A DNA stretch of 64,000 bases from Oceanobacter sp. 1_MG-2023 (GCF_030689025.1 NZ_JAUYWA010000001.1:186001-250000), one strand, 5' to 3'; shown: positions 53,336-64,000, counted from the first letter of the stretch. Program-made: numbers and translations. The notes: generated by a model from the letters alone, not told the origin.

Positions 53336-53618
53336 AAGCTTCTACTCGAACCTTCAGTTTCTGGCCGGGTTTGAAGGTAACAACGCGGCGAGCGGAGATC
53401 GGAATCTCCTCGCCGGTTTTTGGGTTACGCCCTGGCCTTTGGCTTTTGTCGCGCAGGTCAAAATTACCGAAACCGGATAATTTGACCTGTTCGTTTCGGC
53501 GCAGACTATCGCGGATCTCATCAAAAAAGAGATCGACCATATCCTTGGCCTCACGTTTGTTGAGACCAAGTTCCTCGAACAGTTTTTCTGCCAGTTCCGC
53601 TTTGGTCAAGGCTGTCAT
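53313..53618 (-). CDS. ihfA: Integration host factor subunit alpha
   Basis: 101 residues, the usual length. It begins [20 protein letters not shown] and contains the HU/IHF DNA-binding arm with [13 protein letters not shown] and [14 protein letters not shown], including the Pro that intercalates and bends DNA. It pairs with IhfB to bend DNA. The ATG at 53618 is the start; the longer open frame lies inside pheT. It follows pheT with a one-base gap, the conserved pheST-ihfA arrangement. Confidence 0.96.
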   Translation of the reverse strand: MTALTKAELAEKLFEELGLNKREAKDMVDLFFDEIRDSLRRNEQVKLSGFGNFDLRDKSQRPGRNPKTGEEIPISARRVVTFKPGQKLKVRVEAYAGTQPQ

Positions 53619-53619
53619 G

Positions 53620-56007
53620 CTAACCCCGCAACGTTGCTCCAAGTGTTTGCTCCAAGTGTGACAAAACAGCATCCACTGAATCGTTCACTTCTTGGTCAGT
53701 AAGAGTGCGCGATGGATGTTGCCAGGTCAAGCCCAGAGCCAGGCTTTTTCTATCTGGATCAATGCCTTTACCTTCGTATACATCAAACAGATTAAGCTTG
53801 GCGAGGTACTCTCCGGCCTGGCTGCGAATCTGCTCCAGTACGTCGTCAACAGCAAGATGCTTGTCGACCACCAAGGCGAGGTCCCGACGCATTTCCGGGT
53901 ATTTGGATAACTCTTCAAAAGCCGGAATGGTGGTTTGCAGCAACAGGCTCATATCCAGCTGAACCACAAACAGGGTTTGCTTGATATCCACCTGTTTCTG
54001 GGTTTCCGGGTGTAATGCCCCCATCCAGCCCAGTTCCGTCCACTCACCATCAATCAGCTTGTCGATTCGGGCGGTTTGTCCCGGATGCAAGGCTGAGTGC
54101 TTGTCGGCCACAAAGCGGAATTCATCCAGACTGCCGGTTCTTGCCAGCAGGGCTTCGACGTCCCCTTTGACATCAAAGAAGTCGACGGGAGTTTCTGTGG
54201 CAGACCAGTTTTGTTGCAACCGATTGCCCGTCGCCAGCATGGCCAGTGTTGGCAACTGCTTCAGGCCATCTTCCGATGGCACAAACCGCAAGCCGGTTTC
54301 AAACAGACGCACTCGTGGCTGTTGGCGCTTGAGGTTGTAACCTGCGGCCGGTACCAGTCCGGCCCACAGATTGGTGCGCATGACAGACATTTCCGAAGAA
54401 ATCGGGTTCAACAATGCCAGACCGGCAAGATCAGGGTCCAGCGCCTGTTGCATCGCCGGATCAACAAAGCTGTAGGTGATGGCTTCGTGATAACCCCGTG
54501 CCACCATCATGCGGCGAACGTCGCTGATGGTGTAGCGGTTTTCTGGCACGATAGCCAGAGGCATCGCGGCTTCCGGTGTACGCACAGGCAAGCGGTTGTA
54601 ACCGTAGATCCGGGCCAGCTCTTCGATCAGGTCAGGCTCAATGGCCATATCAAAACGGTAGCTGGGGGCGATGGCTTTCCAGCCGTCATCAGTGCGTGTC
54701 ACGCTCATGCCCAGGCGCGCAAGGATATCTTCTACTTCTGCATCCTCAAACGTCAGGCCCAGAATCAGCTCGATACGGGCTTTACGCAGATGAATTTCAG
54801 CGGCTTTGGGCAGGTGCTCTGCTGCTGCAATGTCAACGACCGGGCCAGGCTGGCCGCCACAGATATCCAGAATCAACCGGGTTGCACGTTCCATGGCTTG
54901 TACAGCCAGGTCGTAGTCCACCCCACGCTCAAAGCGATGGGAAGAGTCTGTGTGTAATCCATGGGCACGGGCTTTACCGGCGATAATGATCGGATTAAAA
55001 AATGCCGCTTCCAGTAACAGGTCAACCGTTGTGTTACTGACGCCGGAATGCTCACCGCCCATCACACCGGCCATGGCCAGCGGTTTGTTATGGTCGGCAA
55101 TCATCAGGGTATCGGAACCGGGTTCTATTTCCTGGCCGTCGAGCAGGGTCAGTTTTTCGCCTTGTTCGGCCATGCGGACACGGATACCACCGTCGATACG
55201 GGAGTAGTCAAAGGCGTGCATGGGCTGGCCCAGTTCCAACAGAATAAAGTTGGTAATGTCGACCACTGGATCGATTGAGCGGACACCGCTACGACGTAAT
55301 TTCTCGACCATCCACAATGGAGTTTCGGCTTTGACATCGACCCCTTTGATGATGCGACTCACATAACGAGGGCATGCTTCTGGCGCAACCACGTCGATAA
55401 CAGGTACATCGTCAATCACGGCGGCAACCGGCTCGATCGCTGGTCCCTGCACTGCGGCCTTGAACAGCAGGCCGGTTTCACGTGCCAGGCCGGCAATGCT
55501 CAGACAATCACCCCGGTTGGGGGTCAGGTCCACATCAATAACGACGTCGTCCAGATTCATGTAGACGCGGAAATCTTCACCGACGGGAGCCGATGCTGGC
55601 AGCTCCATCAGGCCATCAGAACTTTCTGACAGGCCCAGTTCGGCTTCGGCACACAACATGCCGAACGATTCGACGCCGCGTAATTTGGCTTTCTTGATTT
55701 TGAAGTTGCCGGGCAAAACGGCACCAATCTTGGCGAACGGGATTTTTAACCCTTCGCGTACATTGGGAGCACCACAGACAATCTGGAAAGTCTCGTTGCC
55801 GTCGGTCACCTGGCACAAGCTGAGCTTGTCGGCATCCGGGTGTTGTTCTCGTGTGACAACCTGGCCAACCACAACGCCAGAGAAATCACCGGCGACGGCT
55901 TCAGTGCCATCCACTTCCAGGCCCGCCATCGTGATCTGATCAACCAGTTGCTGGGTGTCTGCTTCAGGCTGCACCCATTCGCGCAACCACTGTTCGCTGA
56001 ATTTCAT
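53620..56007 (-). CDS. pheT: Phenylalanyl-tRNA synthetase beta subunit
   Basis: 795 residues, matching the family. An N-terminal tRNA-binding OB domain (about 40-150) is followed by B3/B4 (editing) and B5 domains and a C-terminal anticodon-binding ferredoxin-like domain (end: [16 protein letters not shown] ... [17 protein letters not shown]). Works as an alpha2-beta2 enzyme charging tRNA-Phe. It follows pheS by 27 bp. Confidence 0.97.
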   Translation of the reverse strand: MKFSEQWLREWVQPEADTQQLVDQITMAGLEVDGTEAVAGDFSGVVVGQVVTREQHPDADKLSLCQVTDGNETFQIVCGAPNVREGLKIPFAKIGAVLPGNFKIKKAKLRGVESFGMLCAEAELGLSESSDGLMELPASAPVGEDFRVYMNLDDVVIDVDLTPNRGDCLSIAGLARETGLLFKAAVQGPAIEPVAAVIDDVPVIDVVAPEACPRYVSRIIKGVDVKAETPLWMVEKLRRSGVRSIDPVVDITNFILLELGQPMHAFDYSRIDGGIRVRMAEQGEKLTLLDGQEIEPGSDTLMIADHNKPLAMAGVMGGEHSGVSNTTVDLLLEAAFFNPIIIAGKARAHGLHTDSSHRFERGVDYDLAVQAMERATRLILDICGGQPGPVVDIAAAEHLPKAAEIHLRKARIELILGLTFEDAEVEDILARLGMSVTRTDDGWKAIAPSYRFDMAIEPDLIEELARIYGYNRLPVRTPEAAMPLAIVPENRYTISDVRRMMVARGYHEAITYSFVDPAMQQALDPDLAGLALLNPISSEMSVMRTNLWAGLVPAAGYNLKRQQPRVRLFETGLRFVPSEDGLKQLPTLAMLATGNRLQQNWSATETPVDFFDVKGDVEALLARTGSLDEFRFVADKHSALHPGQTARIDKLIDGEWTELGWMGALHPETQKQVDIKQTLFVVQLDMSLLLQTTIPAFEELSKYPEMRRDLALVVDKHLAVDDVLEQIRSQAGEYLAKLNLFDVYEGKGIDPDRKSLALGLTWQHPSRTLTDQEVNDSVDAVLSHLEQTLGATLRG

Positions 56008-56034
56008 GTGTTTACCTTTTTCGATGAGCCTGAA

Positions 56035-57102
<1,068 letters not shown>

Positions 57103-57109
<7 letters not shown>

Positions 57110-57159
57110 CGTTGCTTCCAACCATAACAGAAGTTATCGCCAGAAGCTGAATTTGGCAT
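57103..57159 (-). CDS. Possible leader peptide before the pheS terminator
   Basis: An 18-codon frame, MPNSASGDNFCYGWKQRK, whose TAG stop lies in the upstream arm of the terminator, as in attenuation leaders. It has one Phe plus Tyr and Trp (NFCYGW), unlike the Phe-rich pheM peptide. The ribosome site (AAGG, 2 nt from the ATG) is poor. May be fortuitous. Confidence 0.3.
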
Positions 57160-57207
57160 TACCTTGCTGTCTGGATTATATCCATCAGGCAAGGCAACCC
57201 AGAGAAA

Positions 57208-57561
57208 TTACAGGCTAACTTTGGCTTTCTCAACCAGAGCTGCAAATGCTGCTTTCTCGTTTACTGCCAGGTCGGCCAGTACTTTACGGTCAATTTCAAC
57301 AGAGGCTTTTTTCAGGCCGTTGATGAATTTGCTGTAAGACAGTCCGTTCTGACGAGCACCCGCATTGATACGAGCAATCCACAGTTGACGGAACTGACGC
57401 TTCCTTTGACGACGGTCACGGTAAGCATACTGACCAGCTTTGATCACGGCTTGTTTGGCAACACGGAATACACGTGAACGTGCACCGTAATAACCTTTGG
57501 CCAGTTTCAGAATTTTTTTGTGACGACGACGAGCGACTACACCACGTTTTACGCGAGCCAT
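57208..57561 (-). CDS. rplT: 50S ribosomal protein L20
   Basis: 117 residues, the standard length. It begins [20 protein letters not shown] and has the typical [22 protein letters not shown]. In Escherichia coli it represses its own operon by binding a site before rpmI. It follows rpmI by 16 bp in the same direction. Confidence 0.98.
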   Translation of the reverse strand: MARVKRGVVARRRHKKILKLAKGYYGARSRVFRVAKQAVIKAGQYAYRDRRQRKRQFRQLWIARINAGARQNGLSYSKFINGLKKASVEIDRKVLADLAVNEKAAFAALVEKAKVSL

Positions 57562-57577
57562 ATTCTATCTCCTGGAC

Positions 57578-57772
57578 TTAAAGGTTAGGCAACATGCGGA
57601 TAACAAGCTTTTTATCTGAGGCATTGACTTGATTCATGCCGCGCAGATGACGCTTACGCTTGGTGCTCTTTTTGGTCAGGATGTGGCTGCGGAATGCATT
57701 ACGGTGTTTGAAGCCGTTTGCAGTCTTTTTAAAACGCTTGGCTGCCGCGCGCTTAGTTTTGATTTTAGGCAT
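57578..57772 (-). CDS. rpmI: 50S ribosomal protein L35
   Basis: 64 residues, highly basic, starting [20 protein letters not shown], the usual L35 N-terminus. It stands between infC and rplT. The 168-bp gap before it includes a terminator-like hairpin. Confidence 0.98.
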   Translation of the reverse strand: MPKIKTKRAAAKRFKKTANGFKHRNAFRSHILTKKSTKRKRHLRGMNQVNASDKKLVIRMLPNL

Positions 57773-57885
57773 TTTGGTACTCCAATAGTAATGGCGCGCA
57801 CAGAAACTAAGACCCTGTACTACACCTGCCGTTACACCCGCTCTGGCCCTTGGGCACGGACGGGATCTGTTCAGTAGTCGGTAGA

Positions 57886-57919
57886 AAAACAGAAACCCCG
57901 GCTAACGCAGGGGTTTCTG
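57886..57919 (-). terminator. Intrinsic terminator-like hairpin between infC and rpmI
   Basis: Arms CAGAAACCCC and GGGGTTTCTG (57890-57899 and 57910-57919) form a perfect 10-bp stem with a 10-nt loop, followed leftward by TTTTTC. It should cut infC transcripts before rpmI-rplT, or take part in L20 autocontrol. Confidence 0.8.
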
Positions 57920-57940
57920 GATGTCGTTTGCAGAACCGGA

Positions 57941-58483
57941 CTACTTCTTCTTACCTGGTGCGATCACCATAACCATCTGGCGACCTTCCATTTTGGGATG
58001 TTGCTCAACAACACCCATCTCAGCAAGATCAGCTTCGATGCGTCTCATCAGCTCCATACCGATATTCTGGTGGGCCATTTCTCGGCCACGGAAACGCAGG
58101 GAGACTTTCGCCTTGTCGCCGCCTTCCAGGAATCGAGTGAGGTTACGCAGCTTGATCTGGTAATCCCCTTCTTCAGTACCAGGGCGGAATTTCATTTCCT
58201 TGATCTGAACCTGGTGCTGTTTTTTCTTGGCTTCGGCTTTCTGCTTTTTCTCTTCGTAAAGCTTCTTGCCAAAGTCCATGACTTTACAAACAATCGGGTC
58301 ACCGTCTGAGATCTGAACAAGATCCAGCTCGGATTCTTCCGCTATTTGCAGAGCTTCCTGGATGCTAACTACCCCGACCTGATTGCCATCGGCGCCGATC
58401 AGTCGGACTTCGGTTGCACGTATCTGATCGTTAATAGCAGCCCGATCGTCGTTGCGGCTGCCTCTTCTATTGTCGCGTCTGAT
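57941..58483 (-). CDS. infC: Translation initiation factor IF-3
   Basis: 180 residues if started at the ATC at 58481-58483, the same length as Escherichia coli IF-3. The N-terminal domain ([20 protein letters not shown]) lies upstream of the first in-frame ATG (58279), so a non-ATG start is required. The only suitable codon with a ribosome site is ATC, with GGAG 8 nt upstream. Rare starts (AUU in Escherichia coli) let IF-3 repress its own translation. The C-terminal domain has [19 protein letters not shown] and [14 protein letters not shown]. It is 2 nt after the thrS stop. Confidence 0.95.
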   Translation of the reverse strand: MRRDNRRGSRNDDRAAINDQIRATEVRLIGADGNQVGVVSIQEALQIAEESELDLVQISDGDPIVCKVMDFGKKLYEEKKQKAEAKKKQHQVQIKEMKFRPGTEEGDYQIKLRNLTRFLEGGDKAKVSLRFRGREMAHQNIGMELMRRIEADLAEMGVVEQHPKMEGRQMVMVIAPGKKK

Positions 58484-58485
58484 AT

Positions 58486-60417
58486 TCAGTTCTCCATTCC
58501 AAACCGTCCGCGCTGTTCTATAGCACTATCGAGGAGGGCTTGGAATGCGTCAATAGTCATTACGCCTAGATCATCTCCCTTACGAGTGCGCACAGCTACG
58601 GTGTTTGCTTCAACTTCTTTATCCCCTACCACAAGCAGATAGGGTACCTTGTGCAAAGTGTGCTCACGAATTTTAAAGCCGATCTTCTCGTTTCTCAAGT
58701 CCGCATTCGCCCGATAGCCTCTTGATTTGAGTGTTTTTGCCAAATTCTGGCAATATTCACCCTGATTATCGGTAATATTCAGAACGGCAACCTGCTGCGG
58801 AGCCAACCAGGGTGGCATGGCACCGGCATAGTGCTCGATCAGAATACCAACAAAGCGCTCAAACGAGCCAAGAATCGCCCGGTGCAACATCACTGGTGTT
58901 TTGCGTTCGTTGTCTTCATCGACATATTGCGCGCCCAGTCGTTCTGGCAGCATAAAGTCGAGCTGGACGGTACCACACTGCCAAACCCGACCGATACAAT
59001 CCCGTAATGAGAATTCGATTTTCGGTCCGTAGAAGGCTCCTTCGCCAGGCTGCAGTTCCCAGTCCAGGCCGGCATCATTCAAGGCATCTTCCAATGCCGA
59101 TTCTGCCTGATCCCACAATGTATCATCACCGATACGGCCTTCAGGTCGGGTCGACAGCTTCATCTCAACCACGTCAAAGCCGAAATCTTTGTAAACATCC
59201 AGCGTCAGACGGATAAAGTCGGCCGCTTCCTGACGAATCTGGCTTTCGGTAACAAAGATATGGGCGTCATCCTGGGTAAAACCACGTACACGCATAATGC
59301 CGTGCAAGGCACCGGATGGTTCGTTGCGGTGACAGGAACCAAATTCGGCCAGACGCAGCGGCAGGTCACGATAGCTTTTCAGCCCCTGGTTAAAGACCTG
59401 GATATGACACGGGCAGTTCATCGGCTTGACCGCGTAAGTGCGTTTTTCCGATTCAGTGGTAAACATCGCGTCGGCGTAGTGTTCCCAGTGCCCGGATTTT
59501 TCCCACAGCGTGCGGTCAACAACTTGCGGGGTTTTAATTTCCAGATAACCGGCATCGTTCTGCACTTTGCGCATGTACTGTTCCAGCACCTGATAAATGG
59601 TCCAGCCATTCGGATGCCAGAACACCATACCCGGTGCTTCTTCCTGCAGGTGGAACAAGTCCAGTTGTTTGGCCAGTTTACGGTGATCCCGTTTTTCCGC
59701 TTCTTCCAGGCGCACGAGATATTCTTTCATCGCCTTCTTGTCGTTCCAGGCGGTACCGTAAATACGCTGCAACTGTTTGTTGTTGGAATCGCCACGCCAG
59801 TAGGCACCGGACACACGCTGCAACTTGAAGATGCGCATGACTCGGGTATTCGGCACGTGAGGGCCAACACACATATCAATGTATTCTTCGTGGTGGTACA
59901 GGCCGACGCTGGTTTCACCTTTTTCAATCAGGCCATCAACCAGTTCAACCTTGTACTCTTCGCCACGTTCAACAAACACCTGCCGAGCCTGCTCGATAGG
60001 TGTCATTTCCTTGATCACGGGATAGTCTTTTTTGACCAGCTCCTTGATACGCTTTTCGATCGCTGCCACGTCTTCCGGTGTAAATGGACGCTCATAATCG
60101 ATGTCGTAATAGAAGCCGTTCTCGATCACTGGACCAATCGCCATTTTGGCGGTTGGGTACAGTTGCTTGACCGCATGGCCAACCAGGTGAGCAAAGGAGT
60201 GACGAATCACTTCCAGACCTTCCATATCCCGGCCGGTAATCAGCGTGACATCCGCATCATCGGTAATCAGTTCACAAGCATCCACCAGCGTGCCGTTGAT
60301 ACGGCCGCAAACGGTGGCCTTCGCCAGACCCGGGCCAATATCTTCGGCCACTTGCATCAGAGTTACCGGTTGCTCGAACGTACGTTGAGAACCATCGGGA
60401 AGGGTAATAACAGGCAT
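58486..60417 (-). CDS. thrS: Threonyl-tRNA synthetase
   Basis: 643 residues. TGS domain (about 1-60), then the editing domain with [10 protein letters not shown] and the later C-x-G-PH (CVGPHVPN), the catalytic core with motif 2 ([30 protein letters not shown] around 365-395) and zinc ligands Cys (MNCPCH), His and His, motif 3 [15 protein letters not shown], and a C-terminal anticodon-binding domain. AAGGA is 7 nt before the ATG. The leader carries a tRNA-Thr anticodon-like hairpin, suggesting autogenous repression. It heads the operon thrS-infC-rpmI-rplT. Confidence 0.98.
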   Translation of the reverse strand: MPVITLPDGSQRTFEQPVTLMQVAEDIGPGLAKATVCGRINGTLVDACELITDDADVTLITGRDMEGLEVIRHSFAHLVGHAVKQLYPTAKMAIGPVIENGFYYDIDYERPFTPEDVAAIEKRIKELVKKDYPVIKEMTPIEQARQVFVERGEEYKVELVDGLIEKGETSVGLYHHEEYIDMCVGPHVPNTRVMRIFKLQRVSGAYWRGDSNNKQLQRIYGTAWNDKKAMKEYLVRLEEAEKRDHRKLAKQLDLFHLQEEAPGMVFWHPNGWTIYQVLEQYMRKVQNDAGYLEIKTPQVVDRTLWEKSGHWEHYADAMFTTESEKRTYAVKPMNCPCHIQVFNQGLKSYRDLPLRLAEFGSCHRNEPSGALHGIMRVRGFTQDDAHIFVTESQIRQEAADFIRLTLDVYKDFGFDVVEMKLSTRPEGRIGDDTLWDQAESALEDALNDAGLDWELQPGEGAFYGPKIEFSLRDCIGRVWQCGTVQLDFMLPERLGAQYVDEDNERKTPVMLHRAILGSFERFVGILIEHYAGAMPPWLAPQQVAVLNITDNQGEYCQNLAKTLKSRGYRANADLRNEKIGFKIREHTLHKVPYLLVVGDKEVEANTVAVRTRKGDDLGVMTIDAFQALLDSAIEQRGRFGMEN

Positions 60418-60436
60418 AGTATTTCCTTGGTCAGTG

Positions 60437-60457
60437 GTGGCCCCTACGACAGGCCAC
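60437..60457 (-). promoter_or_regulatory. thrS operator: hairpin mimicking the tRNA-Thr(CGU) anticodon arm
   Basis: On the thrS strand, GTGGCC and GGCCAC pair around TGTCGTAGG. With a U-G closing pair the loop is the 7-nt GUCGUAG. It has U at the place of U33, CGU (a threonine anticodon) at positions 34-36 and A at 37. The CGU lies at -31 to -29 from the ATG, almost where the operator of Escherichia coli thrS places its anticodon mimic, as I remember it. Confidence 0.65.
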
Positions 60458-60880
60458 GTGCGATCACAAAATTCAGGCGGGGTACTCTAACGCCACACTG
60501 GCGGGCTGTAAACCGGACAGCGGCCCTCACGCCCTCAGACAGGGCATTATCCTGTATCCGTAACATTACAGTGCAGCGACAATAACCAGTGAAAAGTCAT
60601 ATATTTGTCTTTGAATAGTCTCTGAACTGTCTTTCATCTGCCATCGAAGGGTATCAACACTAAAAATCGAACCACTGTCATCGCTTTTGCAGGCAGACAA
60701 GCAGTGACAATTCGCCGCATCCCAATCAAATGATGAGAAGGCCGGATTATGCTAGCCACTCCGACTTTATTCTTGCTCTCCTGTCACCTCTGGCAGCCAT
60801 CAAGGTGATCAAGACCAGCCGGTATTTGTGGCGTGGCTCTTGCTGTTTGAAGCAGATACTCTTTTATTGGCAGTTGCGGC
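60458..60880. other. Divergent intergenic region, thrS / AraC-type regulator
   Basis: About 420 bp between the thrS leader and the regulator gene. No gene or clear -10/-35 pair is recognised. A 63-codon rightward frame (60730-60921) runs into the regulator gene in another phase and is probably not real. Confidence 0.5.
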
Positions 60881-61903
60881 ATGACAAGTGTTCAGCCTCG
60901 TATCGAAAACACGGTTTGTAACGAAGTCAATTCCTTCGCCCATTCACTTTCTTCCTGGCCGCAGCAATACGACCAGGTAGTGCCAGGGCATTTCCATGGC
61001 CGCTTGCAGGATGTCGAACTGCCATCGGTCCGGCTGTTCCGGGAAACCATGAATCTGTCGGTGGCCCAGCACACCCACACTCCAACAGGCAAGATCAGTG
61101 TCCTGATTCCGATCTCGTTCCATAATGCCAAAACCTCGGATCAGGCGCGTAATATCGCCAGTGACGGCGTCACCCTGCTGCCCTATCAGAATGAGTTCTT
61201 TTTTGTTGGCCCGGCCAATACCGACTACATCGTGATTTCACTGGATCAACAGGAACTGACCGCGTTATTGACAGAAGAGGATATGAACCAGCTGCTGTCG
61301 GCCCAACGCAGTTACGAAGTACCCGTAAATACGCGCCATCTGGCCAGACTGCAAAGCCAGGCAATCTCTTTGCTGAACCAGCTGCTGGCGCTGCAATCCG
61401 AAGACGGCGAGCACACGGTTGTCTTTCCGGACGAGGCCGAACTCTCGCATCAGGAGGAACGCAAGGCCACGCGCCGGGCGGCACTCGAGCGCGCCATCCA
61501 GCACCAGCTGATCAGCATGACGCTAGATCTGTTTATACCGTCAACTGACCATAACCGGCCGATGCGCCCCTTGGGCAACCAGCATCATTATCTGGTGCGC
61601 AGCTGCCATCAGCATGTACTCTCGGAACAAGGTGCCGACGACAGTATTCTGGATATCTGCAAAACGCTGAACGTACCTCGGCGGACGCTGAATTACAGTT
61701 TTGAACGGGTGGCAGGTTGTTCTCCTGCGCAGTATCTGCGCGCCGTCAAACTGAATGCGGCACGGCGGGAATTATTATCCAGTGAGCTACCGATTGGTTC
61801 GGTTGCCGCCAATTACGGGTTTTACCATGGCGGCTATTTTGGGCAGGAATATCGACGTCTGTTTGGTGAAACGCCCAGCGCTACCCGCACAGGACGCCCG
61901 TAG
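60881..61903 (+). CDS. AraC-family regulator (EutR-like)
   Basis: 340 residues. The N-terminal part (about 30-180) resembles the sensor half of EutR-type regulators (PGHFHGRLQDVELPSVRLFRE). The C-terminal AraC/XylS domain carries the two helix-turn-helix motifs (DDSILDICKTLNVPRRTLNYSF and GSVAANYGFYHGGYFGQEYRR regions, about 250-330). Such regulators often control amine catabolism, and a copper amine oxidase gene is nearby, facing it. Its last 23 bases overlap the convergent CtaG-like gene. Confidence 0.88.
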   Translation: MTSVQPRIENTVCNEVNSFAHSLSSWPQQYDQVVPGHFHGRLQDVELPSVRLFRETMNLSVAQHTHTPTGKISVLIPISFHNAKTSDQARNIASDGVTLLPYQNEFFFVGPANTDYIVISLDQQELTALLTEEDMNQLLSAQRSYEVPVNTRHLARLQSQAISLLNQLLALQSEDGEHTVVFPDEAELSHQEERKATRRAALERAIQHQLISMTLDLFIPSTDHNRPMRPLGNQHHYLVRSCHQHVLSEQGADDSILDICKTLNVPRRTLNYSFERVAGCSPAQYLRAVKLNAARRELLSSELPIGSVAANYGFYHGGYFGQEYRRLFGETPSATRTGRP

Positions 61904-62687
61904 TCTTCGGCGGCATGATTCCACTGCTCACCGGCTCTGAGCCAGACCCCGAAGGATCTGACAAAGGACCATGCACGACCCGACTCATTAACCAATAACT
62001 GAATGCGCCGCTCAGTAACACGGCCCCTCCCAGCCATTGGTCGACAATGCCAGGCAGTGCCAGGGGTAGCCATGCCAGCAACGGAGCAGCCTCGGGATAG
62101 GCCGTGATTGCCGTCGTCATACGATACATCAACGGGTTAAGCACCATCGCCAGACCCAGTCCCACCAAGGGTAGCAACATCACCAGGGCAACCGGCAAGG
62201 CATGCTGTTGCAGGCGCTGAGGATTCAGACACAGCCATACCCCCCCCAGCGCCATGGCCCATTTTCCCAGGGCATACAGCACCGGACTGTCCATCAAGGG
62301 TTGATGCCAGGCTGGCAACATGCCGATCCAGGATAGCAGCCCCGCCAGAGTCAATCCGAGCCAGAATGGCAGTGATGTTTCTTTATGCTGCTGGCAATCA
62401 CCTTTGCTGTCCGCTTCCTCAGCACGCTTGGCTGAGAGACCAGCCTCGGCAAAAACCGCCAGCCAAAGCATGGGAACCAGATGGTGGACAACCACACTTT
62501 GCCAGCTGTGCAACCAAATGGAATGACGTGCCAGGGTGTCCAGCCAAGGGTTCATGGCCACCACAAACAGTGCCACGGCGAACCAGAACAAGGGCTGCTT
62601 CCAGCCACCGGATTGCCGGGCGATCCAGACCACAACCAGCAAAATAAACCCACACTCCAGCCAGAACTGATTATTCAGTGCAAACAT
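61881..62687 (-). CDS. CtaG/Caa3-like membrane protein
   Basis: 268 residues with about seven hydrophobic segments. The second and third contain histidines in the pattern of Caa3_CtaG proteins (LARHSIWLHSWQSVVVHHL), which help deliver copper to heme-copper oxidases. The start is the ATG at 62687 with GGAG 6 nt upstream; ATGs at 62699 and 62702 are in frame but less well placed. Located between the regulator and the copper amine oxidase and in the same direction as the latter (112-bp gap), it might load copper into that enzyme; this is inference. Confidence 0.7.
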   Translation of the reverse strand: MFALNNQFWLECGFILLVVVWIARQSGGWKQPLFWFAVALFVVAMNPWLDTLARHSIWLHSWQSVVVHHLVPMLWLAVFAEAGLSAKRAEEADSKGDCQQHKETSLPFWLGLTLAGLLSWIGMLPAWHQPLMDSPVLYALGKWAMALGGVWLCLNPQRLQQHALPVALVMLLPLVGLGLAMVLNPLMYRMTTAITAYPEAAPLLAWLPLALPGIVDQWLGGAVLLSGAFSYWLMSRVVHGPLSDPSGSGSEPVSSGIMPPKTTGVLCG

Positions 62688-62798
62688 GGCGCTCTCCATC
62701 ATATTTGGCGCAAAGGCCAACCCGCCGCTTTCCCGGTTGGCTGGCCTTCGGTCAGGACATCGTCTCAATCATGTATTGATCGTTTCGATGCTCATGTC

Positions 62799-64000
62799 CT
62801 AGCTGGCACAGCAATCACCACCATCACCACCATCACTGTCGTCATCGGCGACGCCGACACTGCGATGATCCTTGCCGGCTGGCAGGTCCATGGCCGGGTT
62901 GGCGTCGAAGAAATTGTTGGGCTTGAGCTTGAAGCCAACGTATTCCACCGGCATCACCGGGAAATCTTCCGGCTTGCAGATATGGGTATGGCCGTAGGTG
63001 TGCCACAACACAATATCGGTATTTTCGACATTCCGGTCTTGTTGGGTATACACCGGCAAGCCATCCCCCTTGTTCTGGTTCGGGTAGTTGCCGGTGCCGT
63101 AACGCTCCGATGGCTCGTAAGGGGTTACCCATACGTGTTTGGCGGCAAAACCGGCACGCTGACCAATATAACTGTCGGCCTGGGCCAGCATGACGGGGTT
63201 ATGCTCCGCCATCAGTTTGTAACCAGGATGATTGCCCACGGCATTTGTTTTGTTGGGGTTGATCACCTTCCAGAAGCGGCCGCTCTGGCCATTGGCTTCC
63301 CGGGCAGCTTGCTGTTCGGTGGTCAAGGTAGTGACATCGGTATTGAAAGCATTCCCCCAAGGGTTGTCTTCCCCCGCAGGCTTGGCGCTGAAATTGGTTT
63401 CCAGAACCGAGTTTTGTTCCCCATCCAGCATCATATGCAAACGGGCATTAAAGAAATGCTGGTGTGAAGGGCCATAAATTTCCGGAGTCACCAGGCCACC
63501 ACCACAGGCCGGTTTGGTGCCAGGAACCATACCGGCCGTCTGGATAATACCGGTCAGTTTGGTTTCCATTTCAATGGTGCCATCCTGGTACAGATACCAG
63601 TAAAAACCATAATCATAGTTGCCAACGGTACAGAAAAAGCTGATCACCAGACGACGTGAACGGCGGACTTCAAATACATCGGTACGGAATTCGTAATGCT
63701 TCCACAAGGTGCCGTAATCTTCTTCATGCATACATACGGCGTTCTTCATGGTGAAGGGTTCGCCCTTGTCATCGACCGCCGGAATATCAAAATAATGGAT
63801 CGCACCCAGGCAATCACAGCCCAGCTCCAGCTGGTTGGCCAGTCGCCCCAGGCCATACTCGCCGCCGTCGAAGGCGCATTTCCAGTAGTGGTTCAACGCC
63901 GTGTCGGAATAAGGTACCGCCATGTCCGTGACACTGGCGCGGTAGATGATGGGACGGGTTTCGCCCTTGTCGTTATAACCTAATTGATGCAATACCAGGC
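62799..64000 (-). CDS. Copper amine oxidase (primary-amine oxidase), N-terminus off right edge
   Basis: The C-terminal 400 residues, with no start in the window: the frame continues past 64000, reading LVLHQLGYNDKGE, which is internal to the catalytic domain. The topaquinone-forming tyrosine lies in TVGNYDYGFY (consensus N-Y-D/E), the first two copper ligands in HQHFFNARL and the third His in LWHTYGHTHI. It oxidises primary amines such as tyramine or phenylethylamine to aldehydes with release of ammonia and hydrogen peroxide, usually in the periplasm. The end is unusual, an acidic and glycine-rich tail with a Cys pair (DDDSDGGDGGDCCAS). Confidence 0.95.
   Translation of the reverse strand, partial: LVLHQLGYNDKGETRPIIYRASVTDMAVPYSDTALNHYWKCAFDGGEYGLGRLANQLELGCDCLGAIHYFDIPAVDDKGEPFTMKNAVCMHEEDYGTLWKHYEFRTDVFEVRRSRRLVISFFCTVGNYDYGFYWYLYQDGTIEMETKLTGIIQTAGMVPGTKPACGGGLVTPEIYGPSHQHFFNARLHMMLDGEQNSVLETNFSAKPAGEDNPWGNAFNTDVTTLTTEQQAAREANGQSGRFWKVINPNKTNAVGNHPGYKLMAEHNPVMLAQADSYIGQRAGFAAKHVWVTPYEPSERYGTGNYPNQNKGDGLPVYTQQDRNVENTDIVLWHTYGHTHICKPEDFPVMPVEYVGFKLKPNNFFDANPAMDLPAGKDHRSVGVADDDSDGGDGGDCCAS

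Noticed and set aside
59260..60585. 441-codon rightward open frame
   Set aside because: Antisense of thrS; no family resemblance.

Overview
The window looks like a chromosomal segment of a free-living, probably aquatic gammaproteobacterium of the Pseudomonadales/Oceanospirillales kind. The main reasons are the block pepN - DUF2797 - YeaC - rhomboid - metallophosphoesterase - NAD kinase - DUF1853 (an order I remember from Pseudomonas), the block thrS-infC-rpmI-rplT-pheS-pheT-ihfA-merR-tRNA-Pro, a moderate GC content, and sigma70-like and Pho-type signals. The assignment to a lineage is inference; there is no rRNA in the window.

Layout. 1-0.8 kb: a MoxR-type AAA+ ATPase cut by the left edge. 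1-2.6 kb: a Pho-box-controlled Na+/phosphate cotransporter plus a small coiled-coil protein. 2.7-8.6 kb: a carboxymuconolactone-decarboxylase-like protein, then a leftward RND (MMPL-type) exporter, YCF48-like beta-propeller and DUF1329 cluster. 8.6-17.1 kb: pepN, housekeeping genes, nadK, DUF1853 and an ACC-deaminase-like PLP enzyme. 17.6-25.2 kb: topA, a ComEA-like protein, a PAP2 phosphatase, a DUF454 protein and two tandem membrane-anchored DUF2726/zinc-ribbon paralogues. 25.8-33.5 kb: apbC/mrp and a Yej-like peptide ABC transporter. 33.9-38.7 kb: a MoxR - DUF58 - TgpA-like transglutaminase operon. 38.8 kb: a GNAT acetyltransferase.

39.4-43.6 kb is a decayed integron. A truncated, frameshifted integron-integrase start at 43092 diverges from three AT-rich leftward cassettes: a cupin, an OLD-like ATPase/TOPRIM protein, and a small protein with a HEPN-type R-x4-H motif. 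Two complete attC sites and one attC truncated by an IS256-type end separate or close the cassettes. IS3 and IS256 remnants lie at the far end, and an IS1182/IS5-like transposase remnant truncates the integrase.

43.7-51.4 kb encodes a 1944-residue secreted lipoprotein that fuses cadherin-like, choice-of-anchor-J, PKD, endonuclease/phosphatase-fold and PhoX-type phosphatase modules. Upstream in the same direction is a two-CxxCH cytochrome. Together with the Pho-box transporter at 1 kb, this fits extracellular scavenging of phosphate from DNA and organophosphates. 51.8-60.4 kb holds an AT-rich orphan gene, tRNA-Pro(GGG) and the translation operon. That operon contains an apparent tRNA-Thr anticodon mimic in the thrS leader, an ATC start for infC and a strong terminator before pheS. 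60.9-64 kb: an EutR-like AraC regulator, a CtaG-like membrane protein and a copper amine oxidase cut by the right edge.
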